In this document: in pieces, positions 25,665-34,535 of the stretch
Layout of the letters: every line of letters starts with the position of its first letter
Numbering within the stretch: position 1 is the stretch's first letter
Source of the DNA: Amycolatopsis iheyensis
GTDB taxonomy: Bacteria; Actinomycetota; Actinomycetes; Mycobacteriales; Pseudonocardiaceae
Direction: 5' to 3'
Length of the DNA stretch: 64,000 nucleotides
Assembly: GCF_024703995.1 (NCBI RefSeq)
Contig: NZ_JAMXQV010000006.1
Span: 186,001 to 250,000, forward strand
Notes under the pieces: model-generated
Told to the model about the DNA's origin: nothing
Seen by the model: only the letters and a program-made list of their open reading frames with translations
The model's database searches: none
Made by a program: the position numbers and the translations under genes

Positions 25665-26915
25665 GTGCGCACATCCCCGAGCTCCCGCCGACGGCGGTCG
25701 TACCTCTCGTGCCTCGCCGCGGCCCTCCTGCTGACGACCGGCGCGGCGGTGCCGGCGGCGCCGGCGGCACTGCGGGAGGTGATGTTCGTCGGCAACAACT
25801 GGGCGGGGACGGCCGACGTCATCGAGTCCCGCGGCTCCTTCGCCCACGTCGGGCGCGTGAACATCATCCCCGACAAGGACGACCGCCTCCGCGAGATCTA
25901 CCTGAACCCGATCAAGCTCGCCTTCTTCCTCGGCATCCGCAACGGACCCGGCGAGGGGCACGACCAGTTCGTCGACGACATGTACACCACACCCGACGGT
26001 TCGTCGGTGGTGGCGTCGCGCCCGAGCTTCGCCGACGTCGTCTCGATCGACCTCACCACCGGGCGCGTCAACTGGCGGTTCCCGGTGTCGGGCTTCCGGT
26101 CCGACCACATGGCGGTTTCGCCGGACGGGCGCCGCGTCGCCGTGTCCGCCTCGACGTCGAACACCGTGCACGTGCTGGACATCGTGACCGGGCAGCAGGT
26201 CGGCTCGTTCACCGCCGGGGACAAGCCGCACGAGAACGTCTTCACCGACGGCGGCCGGTACCTGTGGAACATGTCGATCGGCGAGGTCAACACCGACCTC
26301 GACGACCCGGGCTGGGACTTCACCAAGGGGGACCGGCACATCACGGTCGTCGACGCGGCGACCTTCCAGCAGGTCAAGGTGATCGACATGCGGCCGCGCC
26401 TGGACGCCTTCGGGCGGCGCGACCTCTCGGACGCGGTGCGCCCGGTGGCGTTCACCCCGGACGAGTCCAAGCTGTACTTCCAGGTGTCGTTCTTCAACGG
26501 CTTCCTGGAGTACGACGTCGCGAGTGACAAGATCACCCGGCTCAAGGAGCTGCCGAAGAACCCGGCCACGAGCGACGACCGCACGACCTTCGTCAACGAC
26601 TCGCGCCACCACGGCATGTCGATGAACCCGGCGGGCACGAAGCTCTGCATCGCCGGCACGATGGACGACTACGCCACGGTCGTCGACCGCGCGACGCTGC
26701 AGCAGGGCACGCTGGTGCCGGCGGTTAAGCCGTACTGGGCGACGGTCAGCGGCGACGGCAGCGCGTGCGTGATCTCCGAAGCGGGCACGGACCAGGTGAC
26801 GGCGATCGACTTCGCGACCGGGCAGAAACGCCTCTCGGTGCCGGTGGGCGACCACCCGCAGCGGGTCCGGATCGGCCACGTCCCGGAAGGCTGGACCGGC
26901 CCGGCCGCCGGCTGA
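25665..26915 (+). CDS. Secreted YncE-like beta-propeller protein
   Basis: A 416-residue exported protein. Residues 1-38 form a signal peptide with an arginine-rich start (SSRRRRSYLSCLAAALLLTTGAAVPAAPAA), possibly Tat-dependent. The mature part has repeats of the cytochrome-D1/YncE propeller type (DHMAVSPDGRRVAVSASTS, NTVHVLDIVTGQQVGSF, HGMSMNPAGTKLCIAGTMDDY, VTAIDFATGQKRLSVPVGDHP). Ligand or partner unknown. GTG 25665 is chosen over GTG 25656 because AAAGG at about 25650 is better spaced and it starts the signal peptide directly. Confidence 0.75.
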   Translation: MRTSPSSRRRRSYLSCLAAALLLTTGAAVPAAPAALREVMFVGNNWAGTADVIESRGSFAHVGRVNIIPDKDDRLREIYLNPIKLAFFLGIRNGPGEGHDQFVDDMYTTPDGSSVVASRPSFADVVSIDLTTGRVNWRFPVSGFRSDHMAVSPDGRRVAVSASTSNTVHVLDIVTGQQVGSFTAGDKPHENVFTDGGRYLWNMSIGEVNTDLDDPGWDFTKGDRHITVVDAATFQQVKVIDMRPRLDAFGRRDLSDAVRPVAFTPDESKLYFQVSFFNGFLEYDVASDKITRLKELPKNPATSDDRTTFVNDSRHHGMSMNPAGTKLCIAGTMDDYATVVDRATLQQGTLVPAVKPYWATVSGDGSACVISEAGTDQVTAIDFATGQKRLSVPVGDHPQRVRIGHVPEGWTGPAAG

Positions 26916-26917
26916 CT

Positions 26918-27352
26918 TCAGGAGAAGTCGTAGGCGATCGTGAACCAGCCACGGACTTCATCGTCCACATCGGACACTTCGCGCAGCTTCAGCTGGTGAC
27001 CGACCCGCGGCCCCGACGCCCAGCGCGCCGGGGCGATGCGGGCGGTCTCGATTGGCCGCGGCAGGAACAGGTAGACCAGCACGTCTCGCGAGCGGGGCCG
27101 GAGCTCGGCCAGCTTCCGGTCCCGCTTGAGGAACACGCCCACCTTTACCGCGTCCTCGTGGACGTCGCCGAGGGTACGCAGGTGCCCGACGACCGCGTCG
27201 TAGATCGCGCGGAAGCGTGGGTCGCGACCGGCGAAGGTTTCTTCGACCGTGCAGCCCGGGACGCACGTGTGGCCCTGGCCGGCGCGCGCGAACTCGCGGT
27301 CGCAGCGCGGGCACGTCCACCGGGTCGGCATGCCGTCCAGGATGGCACTCAC
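26918..27352 (-). CDS. DUF5655-type protein with N-terminal zinc ribbon
   Basis: A 144-residue protein beginning with a CxxC zinc-ribbon segment (WTCPRCDREFARAGQGHTC), followed by a DUF5655 domain (FRAIYDAVVGHLRTLGDVHEDAVKVGVFLKRDRKLAELRPRSRDVLVYLFLP shortened to its main blocks). GTG 27352 is chosen since it overlaps the marR stop as GTGA; ATG 27331 is an alternative. It forms an operon with the marR gene. Function unknown. The 3' end lies 2 bp from the convergent propeller gene. Confidence 0.7.
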   Translation of the reverse strand: MSAILDGMPTRWTCPRCDREFARAGQGHTCVPGCTVEETFAGRDPRFRAIYDAVVGHLRTLGDVHEDAVKVGVFLKRDRKLAELRPRSRDVLVYLFLPRPIETARIAPARWASGPRVGHQLKLREVSDVDDEVRGWFTIAYDFS

Positions 27353-27825
27353 AGCGGCGCCGGGCCCAGCGCGGGGATCGTCGCGGCCGCGTTCACCAGC
27401 CGGCGGGCGGCGGTGGCCGCGGCCTTCCGCTGCGTGGGCGGCAGCCGGTCCAGCAGAGTGCCCAGCGCCGCGTGCCGCTGGTCCAGGATCCGCGTCACCA
27501 GCTCGTGGCCGGTGTCCGTGACCTCCAGCGTCACCACGCTCCGGTTGCGCGGGTCGCGCCCGCGCGTCAGGTAGCCGAGGGCCTCCAGCCGGTCGGCCAG
27601 CCGGGTCACCGACGACGCGTTCACGCCCATCGCCGCCGCCAGCCGGGAGCTCGGGACCCGCCCGAGCCGGTCGAGGATGAGCAGCAGCCGCGTCTGCGGG
27701 AACGACACCTCGGGTGGCGCGGTGTGCGCGCACTCCCACGCGATCCCGACCAGGACCAGGGTGAGGCCGTCGAGGGCCACCACGTCCGGGTCGGCGCCCG
27801 GGGCCGCGTCTTCGAGGGTTTGCAT
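27349..27825 (-). CDS. MarR-family transcriptional regulator
   Basis: A 158-residue MarR protein. The winged helix reads SFPQTRLLLILDRLGRVPSSRLAAAMGVNASSVTRLADRLEALGYL with wing RGRDPRNRSVVTLEVTDTG. ATG 27825 fits the family length. A 6-3-6 inverted repeat sits 9 bp upstream of the start, so it probably represses itself and the coupled DUF5655 gene. Confidence 0.85.
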   Translation of the reverse strand: MQTLEDAAPGADPDVVALDGLTLVLVGIAWECAHTAPPEVSFPQTRLLLILDRLGRVPSSRLAAAMGVNASSVTRLADRLEALGYLTRGRDPRNRSVVTLEVTDTGHELVTRILDQRHAALGTLLDRLPPTQRKAAATAARRLVNAAATIPALGPAPL

Positions 27826-27834
27826 GAAGCAATA

Positions 27835-27849
27835 CTTGCCAACGGCAAG
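27835..27849. promoter_or_regulatory. Probable MarR operator
   Basis: CTTGCC (27835-27840), AAC, GGCAAG (27844-27849): a short perfect dyad immediately upstream of the marR start codon, where a MarR autorepressor would bind. Confidence 0.5.
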
Positions 27850-28010
27850 AGCATCGGTCAAGATGGAACCCCGACACTCGCCGGGGCCTCCTTCGCGCGT
27901 CCACATCAGACGCAGCAAACCCGTTGCCGCACAAGAAAAATTGGCTTGAACCCCTTCGCGACCAGAGCCGTAGTACCCCGTACAGGCACTTGTCGCCAGA
28001 AGGAGGAACG

Positions 28011-28721
28011 ATGCCGGATCACCGTGGCATGACGGCCAAGGCCAGGGCTCGGACGTTGCTGGTCGTCGTGGCCACGCTCGCCGTGGTCGCCGTGGGCTCG
28101 GTCATGGTGCTGAAAGCCAGCGCCCAGACCGCACCCGGGTCGACGCAGGCGCAGGTCCCGGCGTACGGCGCGGGCAGCATGGCGGGCATGCAGATGGGGT
28201 CGGCCGCCCAGGCCGGCGCCGGGGACAACCCGCTCGGCGCCGGACCGGTCACCGCGCTCGACAAGACGTTCCTGGTCAAGGTCCGGCAGGCCGGGCTGTG
28301 GGAGATGCCGGCGGGCACCCTCGCGCAGACCCACGCCAGCAGCGACGCGGTGAAACGCGCCGGGCTGCACCTGCTCGACGGGCACTCGCACCTCGACCAG
28401 CTCGTCCGCGAGGACGCGAAGATGCTCGGCGTGCAGCTGCCCGACCAGGCCAGCGCGGACCAGCAGGGCTGGGTCCGCCAGCTCACCGCCGCGCAGGGGC
28501 TCGAGTTCGACCGGCTCTTCGTGAACCTGCTGCGCAATTCGCACGGCAAGATCTTCGCGACCATCGCCGAGGTGCGCGCCGGCACGCAGAACGACGTCAT
28601 CCGCCGGCACGCGACGCAGGCGAACCAGACCGTGCTCGACCACATGAACGTCCTGGAGGACACCGGCCTGGTCGACACGTCGACCCTGCAGGACGTCGCG
28701 AACACCGTGAACCCTAAGTGA
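28011..28721 (+). CDS. Exported DUF4142 protein
   Basis: A 236-residue protein with an N-terminal signal or anchor helix (ARTLLVVVATLAVVAVGSVMVLKASA) and a DUF4142 four-helix, ferritin-like region (LDKTFLVKVRQAGLWEM, LDGHSHLDQLVREDAKMLGVQLP, FDRLFVNLLRNSHGKIFATIAEVR). His-rich helices hint at metal or stress roles, not proven. ATG 28011 has AAGGAGG upstream. The gap before it holds GAACCC (27948-27953) and CCGTAG (27968-27973), a possible ECF-type promoter. The 3' end overlaps the convergent tetR gene by 8 nt. Confidence 0.75.
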   Translation: MPDHRGMTAKARARTLLVVVATLAVVAVGSVMVLKASAQTAPGSTQAQVPAYGAGSMAGMQMGSAAQAGAGDNPLGAGPVTALDKTFLVKVRQAGLWEMPAGTLAQTHASSDAVKRAGLHLLDGHSHLDQLVREDAKMLGVQLPDQASADQQGWVRQLTAAQGLEFDRLFVNLLRNSHGKIFATIAEVRAGTQNDVIRRHATQANQTVLDHMNVLEDTGLVDTSTLQDVANTVNPK

Positions 28722-29283
28722 GCGCGCCGCCGGCCAGGTAGCGCTGGACGGTCGGGCCGACCTCGGCGACGACCTCGGCGGGGGAGAGCGCGACCACCGG
28801 CGGCAGGCGCAGGACGTAGCGGGTCAGGGCCAGCCCGAGCAGCTGGCTCACGACCAGCCCCGCGCGGCGCGGGGCGTCGGCCGGGTCACCGAACCGCAGC
28901 ACGGCGGGGGTGACCTGGCCGGCGAACACCTGCCGCATCTTCTCGACCACGGCGTCGTCGGCGACGGCCGACCGCAGCAGCGTCAGCAGGATCTCATCCG
29001 TCGGCGGCTGCTCCCACAGGACCAGGAACTGCCTGGTCAGCAGCTCGCCGACGGTGTCCGGATCGGCGGTGGCCAGGTCCGGCAGGTCCAGTTCGACGTC
29101 CACGGCCGCGGCGAACAAGCCGTCCTTGCTGCCGTAGTAGCGCATCACCATCGACGGGTCGATGTCCGCGTCGGCGGCGATCGCGCGGATCGTCGCGCGG
29201 CGGAAGCCGTCGGCGGCGAACCGGCGGCGCGCGGCTTCGAGGATCGTCGCCCGGGTGGCGTCGGACCGTCGTGGCTCACTCAT
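28714..29283 (-). CDS. TetR-family repressor
   Basis: A 189-residue TetR protein: DATRATILEAARRRFAADGFRRATIRAIAADADIDPSMVMRYYGSKDGLFAAAV contains the HTH, and the C-terminal part is a ligand-binding helical domain. It is divergent from an FAD monooxygenase gene, and two dyads carrying TGCCAACA lie in the 93-bp gap, one overlapping this start codon. This is the classic layout of a drug- or aromatic-responsive repressor with its oxidase gene. Confidence 0.85.
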   Translation of the reverse strand: MSEPRRSDATRATILEAARRRFAADGFRRATIRAIAADADIDPSMVMRYYGSKDGLFAAAVDVELDLPDLATADPDTVGELLTRQFLVLWEQPPTDEILLTLLRSAVADDAVVEKMRQVFAGQVTPAVLRFGDPADAPRRAGLVVSQLLGLALTRYVLRLPPVVALSPAEVVAEVGPTVQRYLAGGALT

Positions 29284-29285
29284 GC

Positions 29286-29311
29286 CAACAAGTGTAGGCC
29301 AACACTTGTTG
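29286..29311. promoter_or_regulatory. TetR operator 1
   Basis: CAACAAGTGT (29286-29295) and ACACTTGTTG (29302-29311) form a perfect 10-bp inverted repeat with a 6-bp spacer, reaching into the tetR translation start and the -35 box of the divergent monooxygenase gene. Confidence 0.65.
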
Positions 29312-29338
29312 ACAAGCCAGCGCTACGGTGCCTACCGT
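29309..29338 (+). promoter_or_regulatory. Promoter of the FAD monooxygenase gene
   Basis: TTGACA (29309-29314), 18 nt, TACCGT (29333-29338). The perfect -35 box overlaps operator 1, and the predicted transcript start falls inside operator 2. Confidence 0.5.
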
Positions 29339-29341
29339 GGA

Positions 29342-29359
29342 TGCCAACAGTTGTTGGCA
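29342..29359. promoter_or_regulatory. TetR operator 2
   Basis: TGCCAAC (29342-29348), AGTT, GTTGGCA (29353-29359). It shares the half-site TGCCAACA with the sequence at the tetR start and sits just downstream of the monooxygenase promoter. Confidence 0.65.
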
Positions 29360-29376
29360 AACTCGGAGGTGCCGTC

Positions 29377-30531
29377 ATGTCCCTGCCCGCCCGTACCGAC
29401 GTCCTGATCGCCGGAGCCGGCCCCGCCGGGCTCACCGCCGCGCTCGCGCTGGCCGAAGCCGGCGTCGACTTCGTGCTGCTCGACCGCCAGGCCGAGGGGG
29501 CGAACACCTCCCGGGCCTGCGTGGTGCACGCCCGGACCCTGGAGGTGCTGGCCGAGCTCGGCGTCACCGAGCGGCTGAAGGAGCTGGGCGTCGTCGTCCC
29601 GACGTTCACCGTCCGCGACGGTGCCACCGTGCTCGCGAAGGTGCCCTTCGGCGGGCTGCCCACGCCGTACCCGTACACGCTGATGGTGCCGCAGGACCGG
29701 ACCGAAGCGGTGCTGCTGGCGAGGCTGCGCGAGGCCGGCGGCGACGTGCACCGCCCGTACGAGGTCACGGCGATCGCGGGCGACGACACGGGGGTGACGG
29801 TGACGACGACCGGCGGCGCCGTGCGCGCGAAGTACGTCATCGCCGCCGACGGCATGCACAGCACGGTGCGCGAGCAGGCGGGCATCGGCTTCACCGGGGC
29901 GAGCTACGCGGAGTCGTTCGTGCTGGCCGACGTCCGGATGAGCTGGCCGCTGGACCGCGCGGAGGTCAGCCTGCACCTGTCCCCGGAGGGGGTGACGGTG
30001 GTGGCACCCCTGCCCGACGGCGACGACCACTACCGCGTGGTGGCGACGGTCGCCGAGGCTCCCGAACACCCGGGCACCGCCGACATCCAGTCCATTGTGG
30101 ACGCTCGCGGCCCGGAGGGCGCGCGGTCACGGGTCACCGAGGTCGTGTGGAGCTCGCGGTTCCGCGTGCACCACCGGGTGGCCGACCACTACCGCGCGGG
30201 CCGGGTGTTCCTGGCCGGCGACGCGGCCCACGTGCACAGCCCGGCCGGCGGCCAGGGCATGAACACCGGCATCCAGGACGCGGTCGTGCTGGGCCGCCTG
30301 CTGGCCCGGGTGCTCGGCGGCGAGCCGGACACGCTGCTGGACACCTACGAGGCGACCCGGCGGCCGATCGCGACGGAGGTCGTGGCGTTCACCGACCGGA
30401 TGACCCGGATGGCGACGCTGCGTCCCCGCCCGGCCCGCGTGCTGCGCAACACGATCATGAAGACGGTGTTCTCGTTGCCGCCGGCCCGGCACAAGCTGGC
30501 CTACCAGCTGGCCGAGCTGGCGGCCCGCTGA
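29377..30531 (+). CDS. FAD-dependent monooxygenase (PheA/TfdB type)
   Basis: A 384-residue flavoprotein hydroxylase: GAGPAGLTAALALAEAG (FAD ADP-binding), CVVHARTLEVLAELGV, the DG motif VIAADGMHSTVR and the GD motif VFLAGDAAHVHSPAGGQGMN. It would hydroxylate an aromatic or polyketide-like compound using NAD(P)H. ATG 29377 has GGAGG upstream. The tight TetR operators around its promoter indicate induction by a small-molecule ligand, so detoxification is plausible. Confidence 0.87.
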   Translation: MSLPARTDVLIAGAGPAGLTAALALAEAGVDFVLLDRQAEGANTSRACVVHARTLEVLAELGVTERLKELGVVVPTFTVRDGATVLAKVPFGGLPTPYPYTLMVPQDRTEAVLLARLREAGGDVHRPYEVTAIAGDDTGVTVTTTGGAVRAKYVIAADGMHSTVREQAGIGFTGASYAESFVLADVRMSWPLDRAEVSLHLSPEGVTVVAPLPDGDDHYRVVATVAEAPEHPGTADIQSIVDARGPEGARSRVTEVVWSSRFRVHHRVADHYRAGRVFLAGDAAHVHSPAGGQGMNTGIQDAVVLGRLLARVLGGEPDTLLDTYEATRRPIATEVVAFTDRMTRMATLRPRPARVLRNTIMKTVFSLPPARHKLAYQLAELAAR

Positions 30532-30535
30532 GGCC

Positions 30536-32335
30536 TCAGCGCGTCGGGGGCACGATGCCGTATTCGTGGATCTTGCGGTAGATCGTCGCCCTGGAGATGC
30601 CCAGCAGCTTGGCCGCGCGGACCTTGTTGCCGTCCGCGTCCTCCAGGCAGCGGACGATCGCGTCGCGCTCGATGGACTCGAAGCGGTTCAGCGGCCGGCG
30701 GGCCACCGTGTGGAACTCCGCCGGGAGGTCGCCCGGGCGGATCGTGCCCGCTCGGCGGCGCTGGGCCACCTTGCGCAGCACCTGGTAGAGCTGGCCGGTA
30801 TTGCCCGGCCACTCCGCCCGCATCAGCAGGTGCAGTGCCGCCGCCGAACAGGTGAGGCGGCCGCCGTAGCCGAGCTTGCTCAGCACCAGCGGCACCAGTT
30901 CCGCCAGGTCCTCGACGTGGTGGCGCAGTGGTGGCACCCGGACCGTCCGCGGGAACGACTTCAGCAGCTCCGCCAGCGCCGGCTCGGTCTCGGCCTCCGG
31001 CACGAGCGTCACCACCACCCACGGCGCGTCCGGCCGGTCGCGCAGCCGGCGCAGCACCACCGCGAGCGCGTTCGCCACCGGCGCCGGCAGGCGGTCGGCG
31101 TGGCGCACCACCAGCGTGCGGATCGGGGCCTCGGCGTGCTCGTGGGCCAGCGCGGCCACCGAGTCGAGCGTGAGCGTGCCCGCGTCGACGCTCAGCAGCC
31201 GGGCCGCCGGGTGGTGCCGCTGGTGCAGGCCCTTGGCCAGGGTCAGCTTGCCGGTGCCCGCCTCGCCCTCCAGCGCGACCCACTCGCCGCGCTGGTGACC
31301 GGTGTCGAGGTCGTGCCCGCAGCGCAGCCACAGCGGCGCCGACCCGACCACGCCCGGCAGGTACATCGGCAGCATCGGCGTCGACACCGCCAGCGACTCC
31401 TCGGCTTCGATCAGCTTCACCGACAGCACGCCACCGGCGATGTCGGTCTCGCGCTGGCCGGGGACGCGGCGGCAGAACACCCGCACGCGCAGGCCGCTGG
31501 ACAGCGCGAGCGTCGCCGGCGTGCGTCGGCTCTCGGCGAGTGCTTCGGTCGCGTGGCCGAGCAGCACCGACTGGTCGGCCGGGTCGAGCAGCTGCCGGGC
31601 CCGGTCGTTCATCATCACGATGTCTTCGTTGAACGCCAGCACGATCCCGGTCCACCGGCGGCAGGTCTGCAGGTAGGCCTGGAAGAGGATCATCTCCCGC
31701 AGGTCGCTGTGCCGCAGCAGGGCCTGGCGGATCTGCTCGGCCGTCGAGCGGGCCAGCGCGATGAGCAGGCCGCCCGCGTCCTTGTACCAGCAGGTGAGGT
31801 CGACGGCGCCGATCTTCTTGCCGGAGATCGGGTGGTGGATCGGCACGCCGGCGCAGGCCAGGTTCTCCAGGTGCTCGGCGTAGTGCTCGTGGCCGAACAC
31901 CGTGGTCGCGCGGCCGTCTTCCAGCGCCGTGCCGATGCCGTTGGTGCCGACGGACTGCTCGCCGTAGCTGAACCCGGGCACCAGCTCGACGCGCTCGAGG
32001 TGCCGGCGCAGGTCGGCGTCGCCGGTGCGCTGGGTGAGCACGACACCGTTCGGGTCGGTGAGGATGAGGCTGATCGGCTGGCCGTCGAACTGCTCGCTGA
32101 GCTTGTGCAGCACGGGCTCGGCGCCGCGCATCAGCGGGATGTCGAGGTTCTGGTCGCCGAGGTAGAGCGGGTCGATCCGCTCGGCCTGGACGCGGAACTC
32201 CTGGGACCGCCGCCACGACGCCAGGATCGTCTGCCGGACCGTGCCGGGCGGCACCGGTTCGGCGGTCAGGAAACGCACCCGGGTGCGGGCGAGCTCGTCG
32301 TCGGCGAGCAGGGTTCCGGGCGCGATCTCGTCCAC
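30536..32335 (-). CDS. mimR: MimR/AcoR-type Fis-family activator of the mim operon
   Basis: A 599-residue regulator divergent from the mim genes. N-terminal GAF-like sensor (VGTNGIGTALEDGRATTVFGHEHYAEHL), a reduced AAA+ domain with Walker A-like GEAGTGKLTLAKG, and a C-terminal Fis helix-turn-helix (IERDAIVRCLEDADGNKVRAAKLLGISRATIYRKI). The GAFTGA loop that contacts sigma-54 is absent, in line with actinobacteria lacking sigma-54. MimR is required for mimABCD expression in mycobacteria. GTG 32335 has AGGAGG closely upstream. Two GTCTCA palindromes flanking the next gene are likely binding sites. Confidence 0.85.
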   Translation of the reverse strand: MDEIAPGTLLADDELARTRVRFLTAEPVPPGTVRQTILASWRRSQEFRVQAERIDPLYLGDQNLDIPLMRGAEPVLHKLSEQFDGQPISLILTDPNGVVLTQRTGDADLRRHLERVELVPGFSYGEQSVGTNGIGTALEDGRATTVFGHEHYAEHLENLACAGVPIHHPISGKKIGAVDLTCWYKDAGGLLIALARSTAEQIRQALLRHSDLREMILFQAYLQTCRRWTGIVLAFNEDIVMMNDRARQLLDPADQSVLLGHATEALAESRRTPATLALSSGLRVRVFCRRVPGQRETDIAGGVLSVKLIEAEESLAVSTPMLPMYLPGVVGSAPLWLRCGHDLDTGHQRGEWVALEGEAGTGKLTLAKGLHQRHHPAARLLSVDAGTLTLDSVAALAHEHAEAPIRTLVVRHADRLPAPVANALAVVLRRLRDRPDAPWVVVTLVPEAETEPALAELLKSFPRTVRVPPLRHHVEDLAELVPLVLSKLGYGGRLTCSAAALHLLMRAEWPGNTGQLYQVLRKVAQRRRAGTIRPGDLPAEFHTVARRPLNRFESIERDAIVRCLEDADGNKVRAAKLLGISRATIYRKIHEYGIVPPTR

Positions 32336-32423
32336 GTGACCTCCTGTTTCCCGCGGCCCACGTGGGTGCGGGCACACCCGTTGTGCCGCCCGTCCAGCCT
32401 AAGACCGCCGCGCGCCCAGTGGT

Positions 32424-32438
32424 GTCTCAAATTGAGAC
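32424..32438. promoter_or_regulatory. Likely MimR binding site 1
   Basis: GTCTCAA A TTGAGAC, a perfect 7-1-7 palindrome in the 167-bp gap between mimR and the 82-aa gene. A near-identical copy occurs at 32763-32777. Confidence 0.65.
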
Positions 32439-32502
32439 GCCCGTGCCGCGCCCGCGGCGGTCCGATGGATCGGTAACCGACCGCTGACCAGGAGGAGTGC
32501 CC

Positions 32503-32751
32503 ATGGCCGCCGACGCCGCGGAGACCTACAACCCGTGGACGATCGTCAACCTGGTTTTCACGCATCTGGCCGAACAGGGGCTGCACCCGACGTTCGGCGA
32601 GGAGGGCCATCCGGGCGAGCCGGCCGCGGCGCTGCTGCGCGCGCTCGGCATCACCCCGACGGTCGAAGGGGACGCGCGCGTGCGCACCGGCGTCCACAGC
32701 GAGCTCGCCGAGCTGCGGGCGCGGATGCTCGGCGCGGACGAAACGCCCTGA
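32503..32751 (+). CDS. Small acidic protein between mimR and mimA (unknown)
   Basis: An 82-residue protein I do not recognise by family: MAADAAETYNPWTIVNLVFTHLAEQGLHP, then a Gly/Ala-rich middle and a helical end (VHSELAELRARMLGADE). The start ATG 32503 is well supported by GGAGGA at 32491-32496. It lies between two copies of the GTCTCA palindrome and upstream of mimA on the same strand, so it is probably co-regulated. It is absent from the mim operon of Mycobacterium as I know it. A small accessory or regulatory role is possible, but nothing in the sequence proves it. Confidence 0.7.
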   Translation: MAADAAETYNPWTIVNLVFTHLAEQGLHPTFGEEGHPGEPAAALLRALGITPTVEGDARVRTGVHSELAELRARMLGADETP

Positions 32752-32762
32752 GCAGCGGTTCT

Positions 32763-32777
32763 GTCTCAGATTGAGAC
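32763..32777. promoter_or_regulatory. Likely MimR binding site 2
   Basis: GTCTCAG A TTGAGAC, differing from site 1 by one base, located 12 bp after the small gene and about 80 bp before mimA. Its position suggests a second, operon-proximal activation site. Confidence 0.65.
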
Positions 32778-32859
32778 CCGCGTCACGCGGGCCCGCCCCT
32801 TCAATGGTCAACGCAGGACGTCCGCCCCGACGGCGAGCGATTCCACAAGGAGTTGATCC

Positions 32860-34515
32860 ATGAGTCGCCAGAGTGTGGCGAAAGCCCACCAGAAGATCCA
32901 GGAACTGTCGTGGGAGCCGGCGTACCACACCCCGGTTTCGCACTACGGGACCGACTACACGTTCCAGAAGGCCAAGAAGAAGGACCCGTTGAAGCAGGTC
33001 CTCCGCTCGTACTTCCCGATGCAGGAGGAAAAGGACCACCGGGTCTACGGCGCCGAGGACGGCGCGATTCGCGGCAACATGTTCCGCCAGGTCCAGGAAC
33101 GCTGGCTGGAGTGGCAGAAGCTGTTCCTCTCGATCATCCCGCTGCCCGAGATCTCCGCGGCCCGGGCGATGCCGCTGCTGTTCCGCACGGTGCCGAACCC
33201 GGAACTGCACAACGGCCAGGCGATCCAGATGATCGACGAGGTCCGCCACTCGACGATCCAGCAGAACCTCAAGCGCCTGTACATGCAGAACTACATCGAC
33301 CCGGCGGGCTTCAACTCGAGTCTGCGCAACTTCCAGAACGACTACTGCGGCACGATCGGCCGCCAGTTCGCCGAAGGGTTCATCACCGGTGACGCCATCA
33401 CCGCGGCGAGCATCTACCTGACGATCGTCGCCGAGACGGCGTTCACGAACACGCTGTTCGTCGCCATGCCGGCCGAAGCCGCCGCCAACGGCGACTACCT
33501 GCTGCCCACGGTGTTCCACTCGGTGCAGTCCGACGAGTCCCGCCACATCAGCAACGGCTACGCGACCCTGCTGATGGCGTTGTCGGACGAGAGCAACCAC
33601 CAGCTGCTCGAACGCGACCTGCGGTACGCGTGGTGGAACAACCACGCCGTCGTCGACGCCGCGATCGGCACGTTCATCGAGTACGGCACCAAGGACCGCC
33701 GCAAGGACCGCGAATCGTACGCGGAGATGTGGCGCCGCTGGATCTACGACGACTACTACCGCTCCTACCTCGTCCCGCTCGAGAAGTACGGGCTCGTCAT
33801 CCCGCACGACCTCATCGAGGAAGCCTGGAACCGGATCTGGAACAAGGGCTACGTCCACGAGGTCGCGCAGTTCTTCGCCACCGGGTGGCTCGCCAACTAC
33901 TGGCGCATCGACCCGATGACCGACACGGACTTCGAGTGGTTCGAATACAAGTACCCGGGCTGGTACGACAAGTACGGCAAGTGGTGGGAGAACTACGCGC
34001 GCCTGTCGACGCCGAACGGGCACCACCCGATCGTCGCCGAAGACGTCGACTACGTGTACCCGCACCGCTGCTGGACCTGCATGGTGCCGTGCCTCATCCG
34101 CGAGGACATGGTGGTCGACGAGGTCGACGGCCAGCACCGGACCTACTGCTCGGAGCCCTGCCGCTGGACCGACGCCGAGGCGTTCCGGCCCACCTACCAG
34201 GGCCGCAACACCCCGAACATGGGCCAGCTGGTCGGCGCCCGCGAGTGGGAGACGCTCTACCACGGCTGGAACTGGGCCGACGTCGTCTCCGACATGGGCT
34301 TCGTCCGCGACGACGGCAAGACCATGGTCGCGCAGCCGCACCTCAACCTGGACGACCCGAAGAAGCTGTGGACGCTCGACCACCTGCGCCGGATGCCCGA
34401 GGTGCAGTCGCCGAACGTGCTGCTGAACCAGATGTCCGACGCCGAGCGCGCCGCGTTCGTGGCCGACTACAACCGCCAGGGCCCGGCCGGGCGCCCGGCG
34501 CCGCAGACGGCCTGA
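32860..34515 (+). CDS. mimA: Propane/phenol monooxygenase hydroxylase large subunit MimA (PrmA)
   Basis: A 551-residue catalytic subunit of a soluble di-iron monooxygenase. The six iron ligands are visible and keep the exact spacing of methane monooxygenase: Glu97, Glu127 and His130 (IDEVRHS), Glu192, Glu226 and His229 (SDESRHI). In the MimA/PrmA group it hydroxylates propane at C2 and can act on acetone or phenol. AAGGAG precedes ATG 32860. It heads the structural operon mimABCD and partners with MimC as hydroxylase, MimB as reductase and MimD as coupling protein. Confidence 0.93.
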   Translation: MSRQSVAKAHQKIQELSWEPAYHTPVSHYGTDYTFQKAKKKDPLKQVLRSYFPMQEEKDHRVYGAEDGAIRGNMFRQVQERWLEWQKLFLSIIPLPEISAARAMPLLFRTVPNPELHNGQAIQMIDEVRHSTIQQNLKRLYMQNYIDPAGFNSSLRNFQNDYCGTIGRQFAEGFITGDAITAASIYLTIVAETAFTNTLFVAMPAEAAANGDYLLPTVFHSVQSDESRHISNGYATLLMALSDESNHQLLERDLRYAWWNNHAVVDAAIGTFIEYGTKDRRKDRESYAEMWRRWIYDDYYRSYLVPLEKYGLVIPHDLIEEAWNRIWNKGYVHEVAQFFATGWLANYWRIDPMTDTDFEWFEYKYPGWYDKYGKWWENYARLSTPNGHHPIVAEDVDYVYPHRCWTCMVPCLIREDMVVDEVDGQHRTYCSEPCRWTDAEAFRPTYQGRNTPNMGQLVGAREWETLYHGWNWADVVSDMGFVRDDGKTMVAQPHLNLDDPKKLWTLDHLRRMPEVQSPNVLLNQMSDAERAAFVADYNRQGPAGRPAPQTA

Positions 34516-34535
34516 CGGCGTAGGAAGGGCCTGGC

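Noticed and set aside
32338..32860. Sigma-54 -24/-12 promoter for the mim operon
   Set aside because: No TGGCAC-N5-TTGC sequence is found and MimR lacks GAFTGA.
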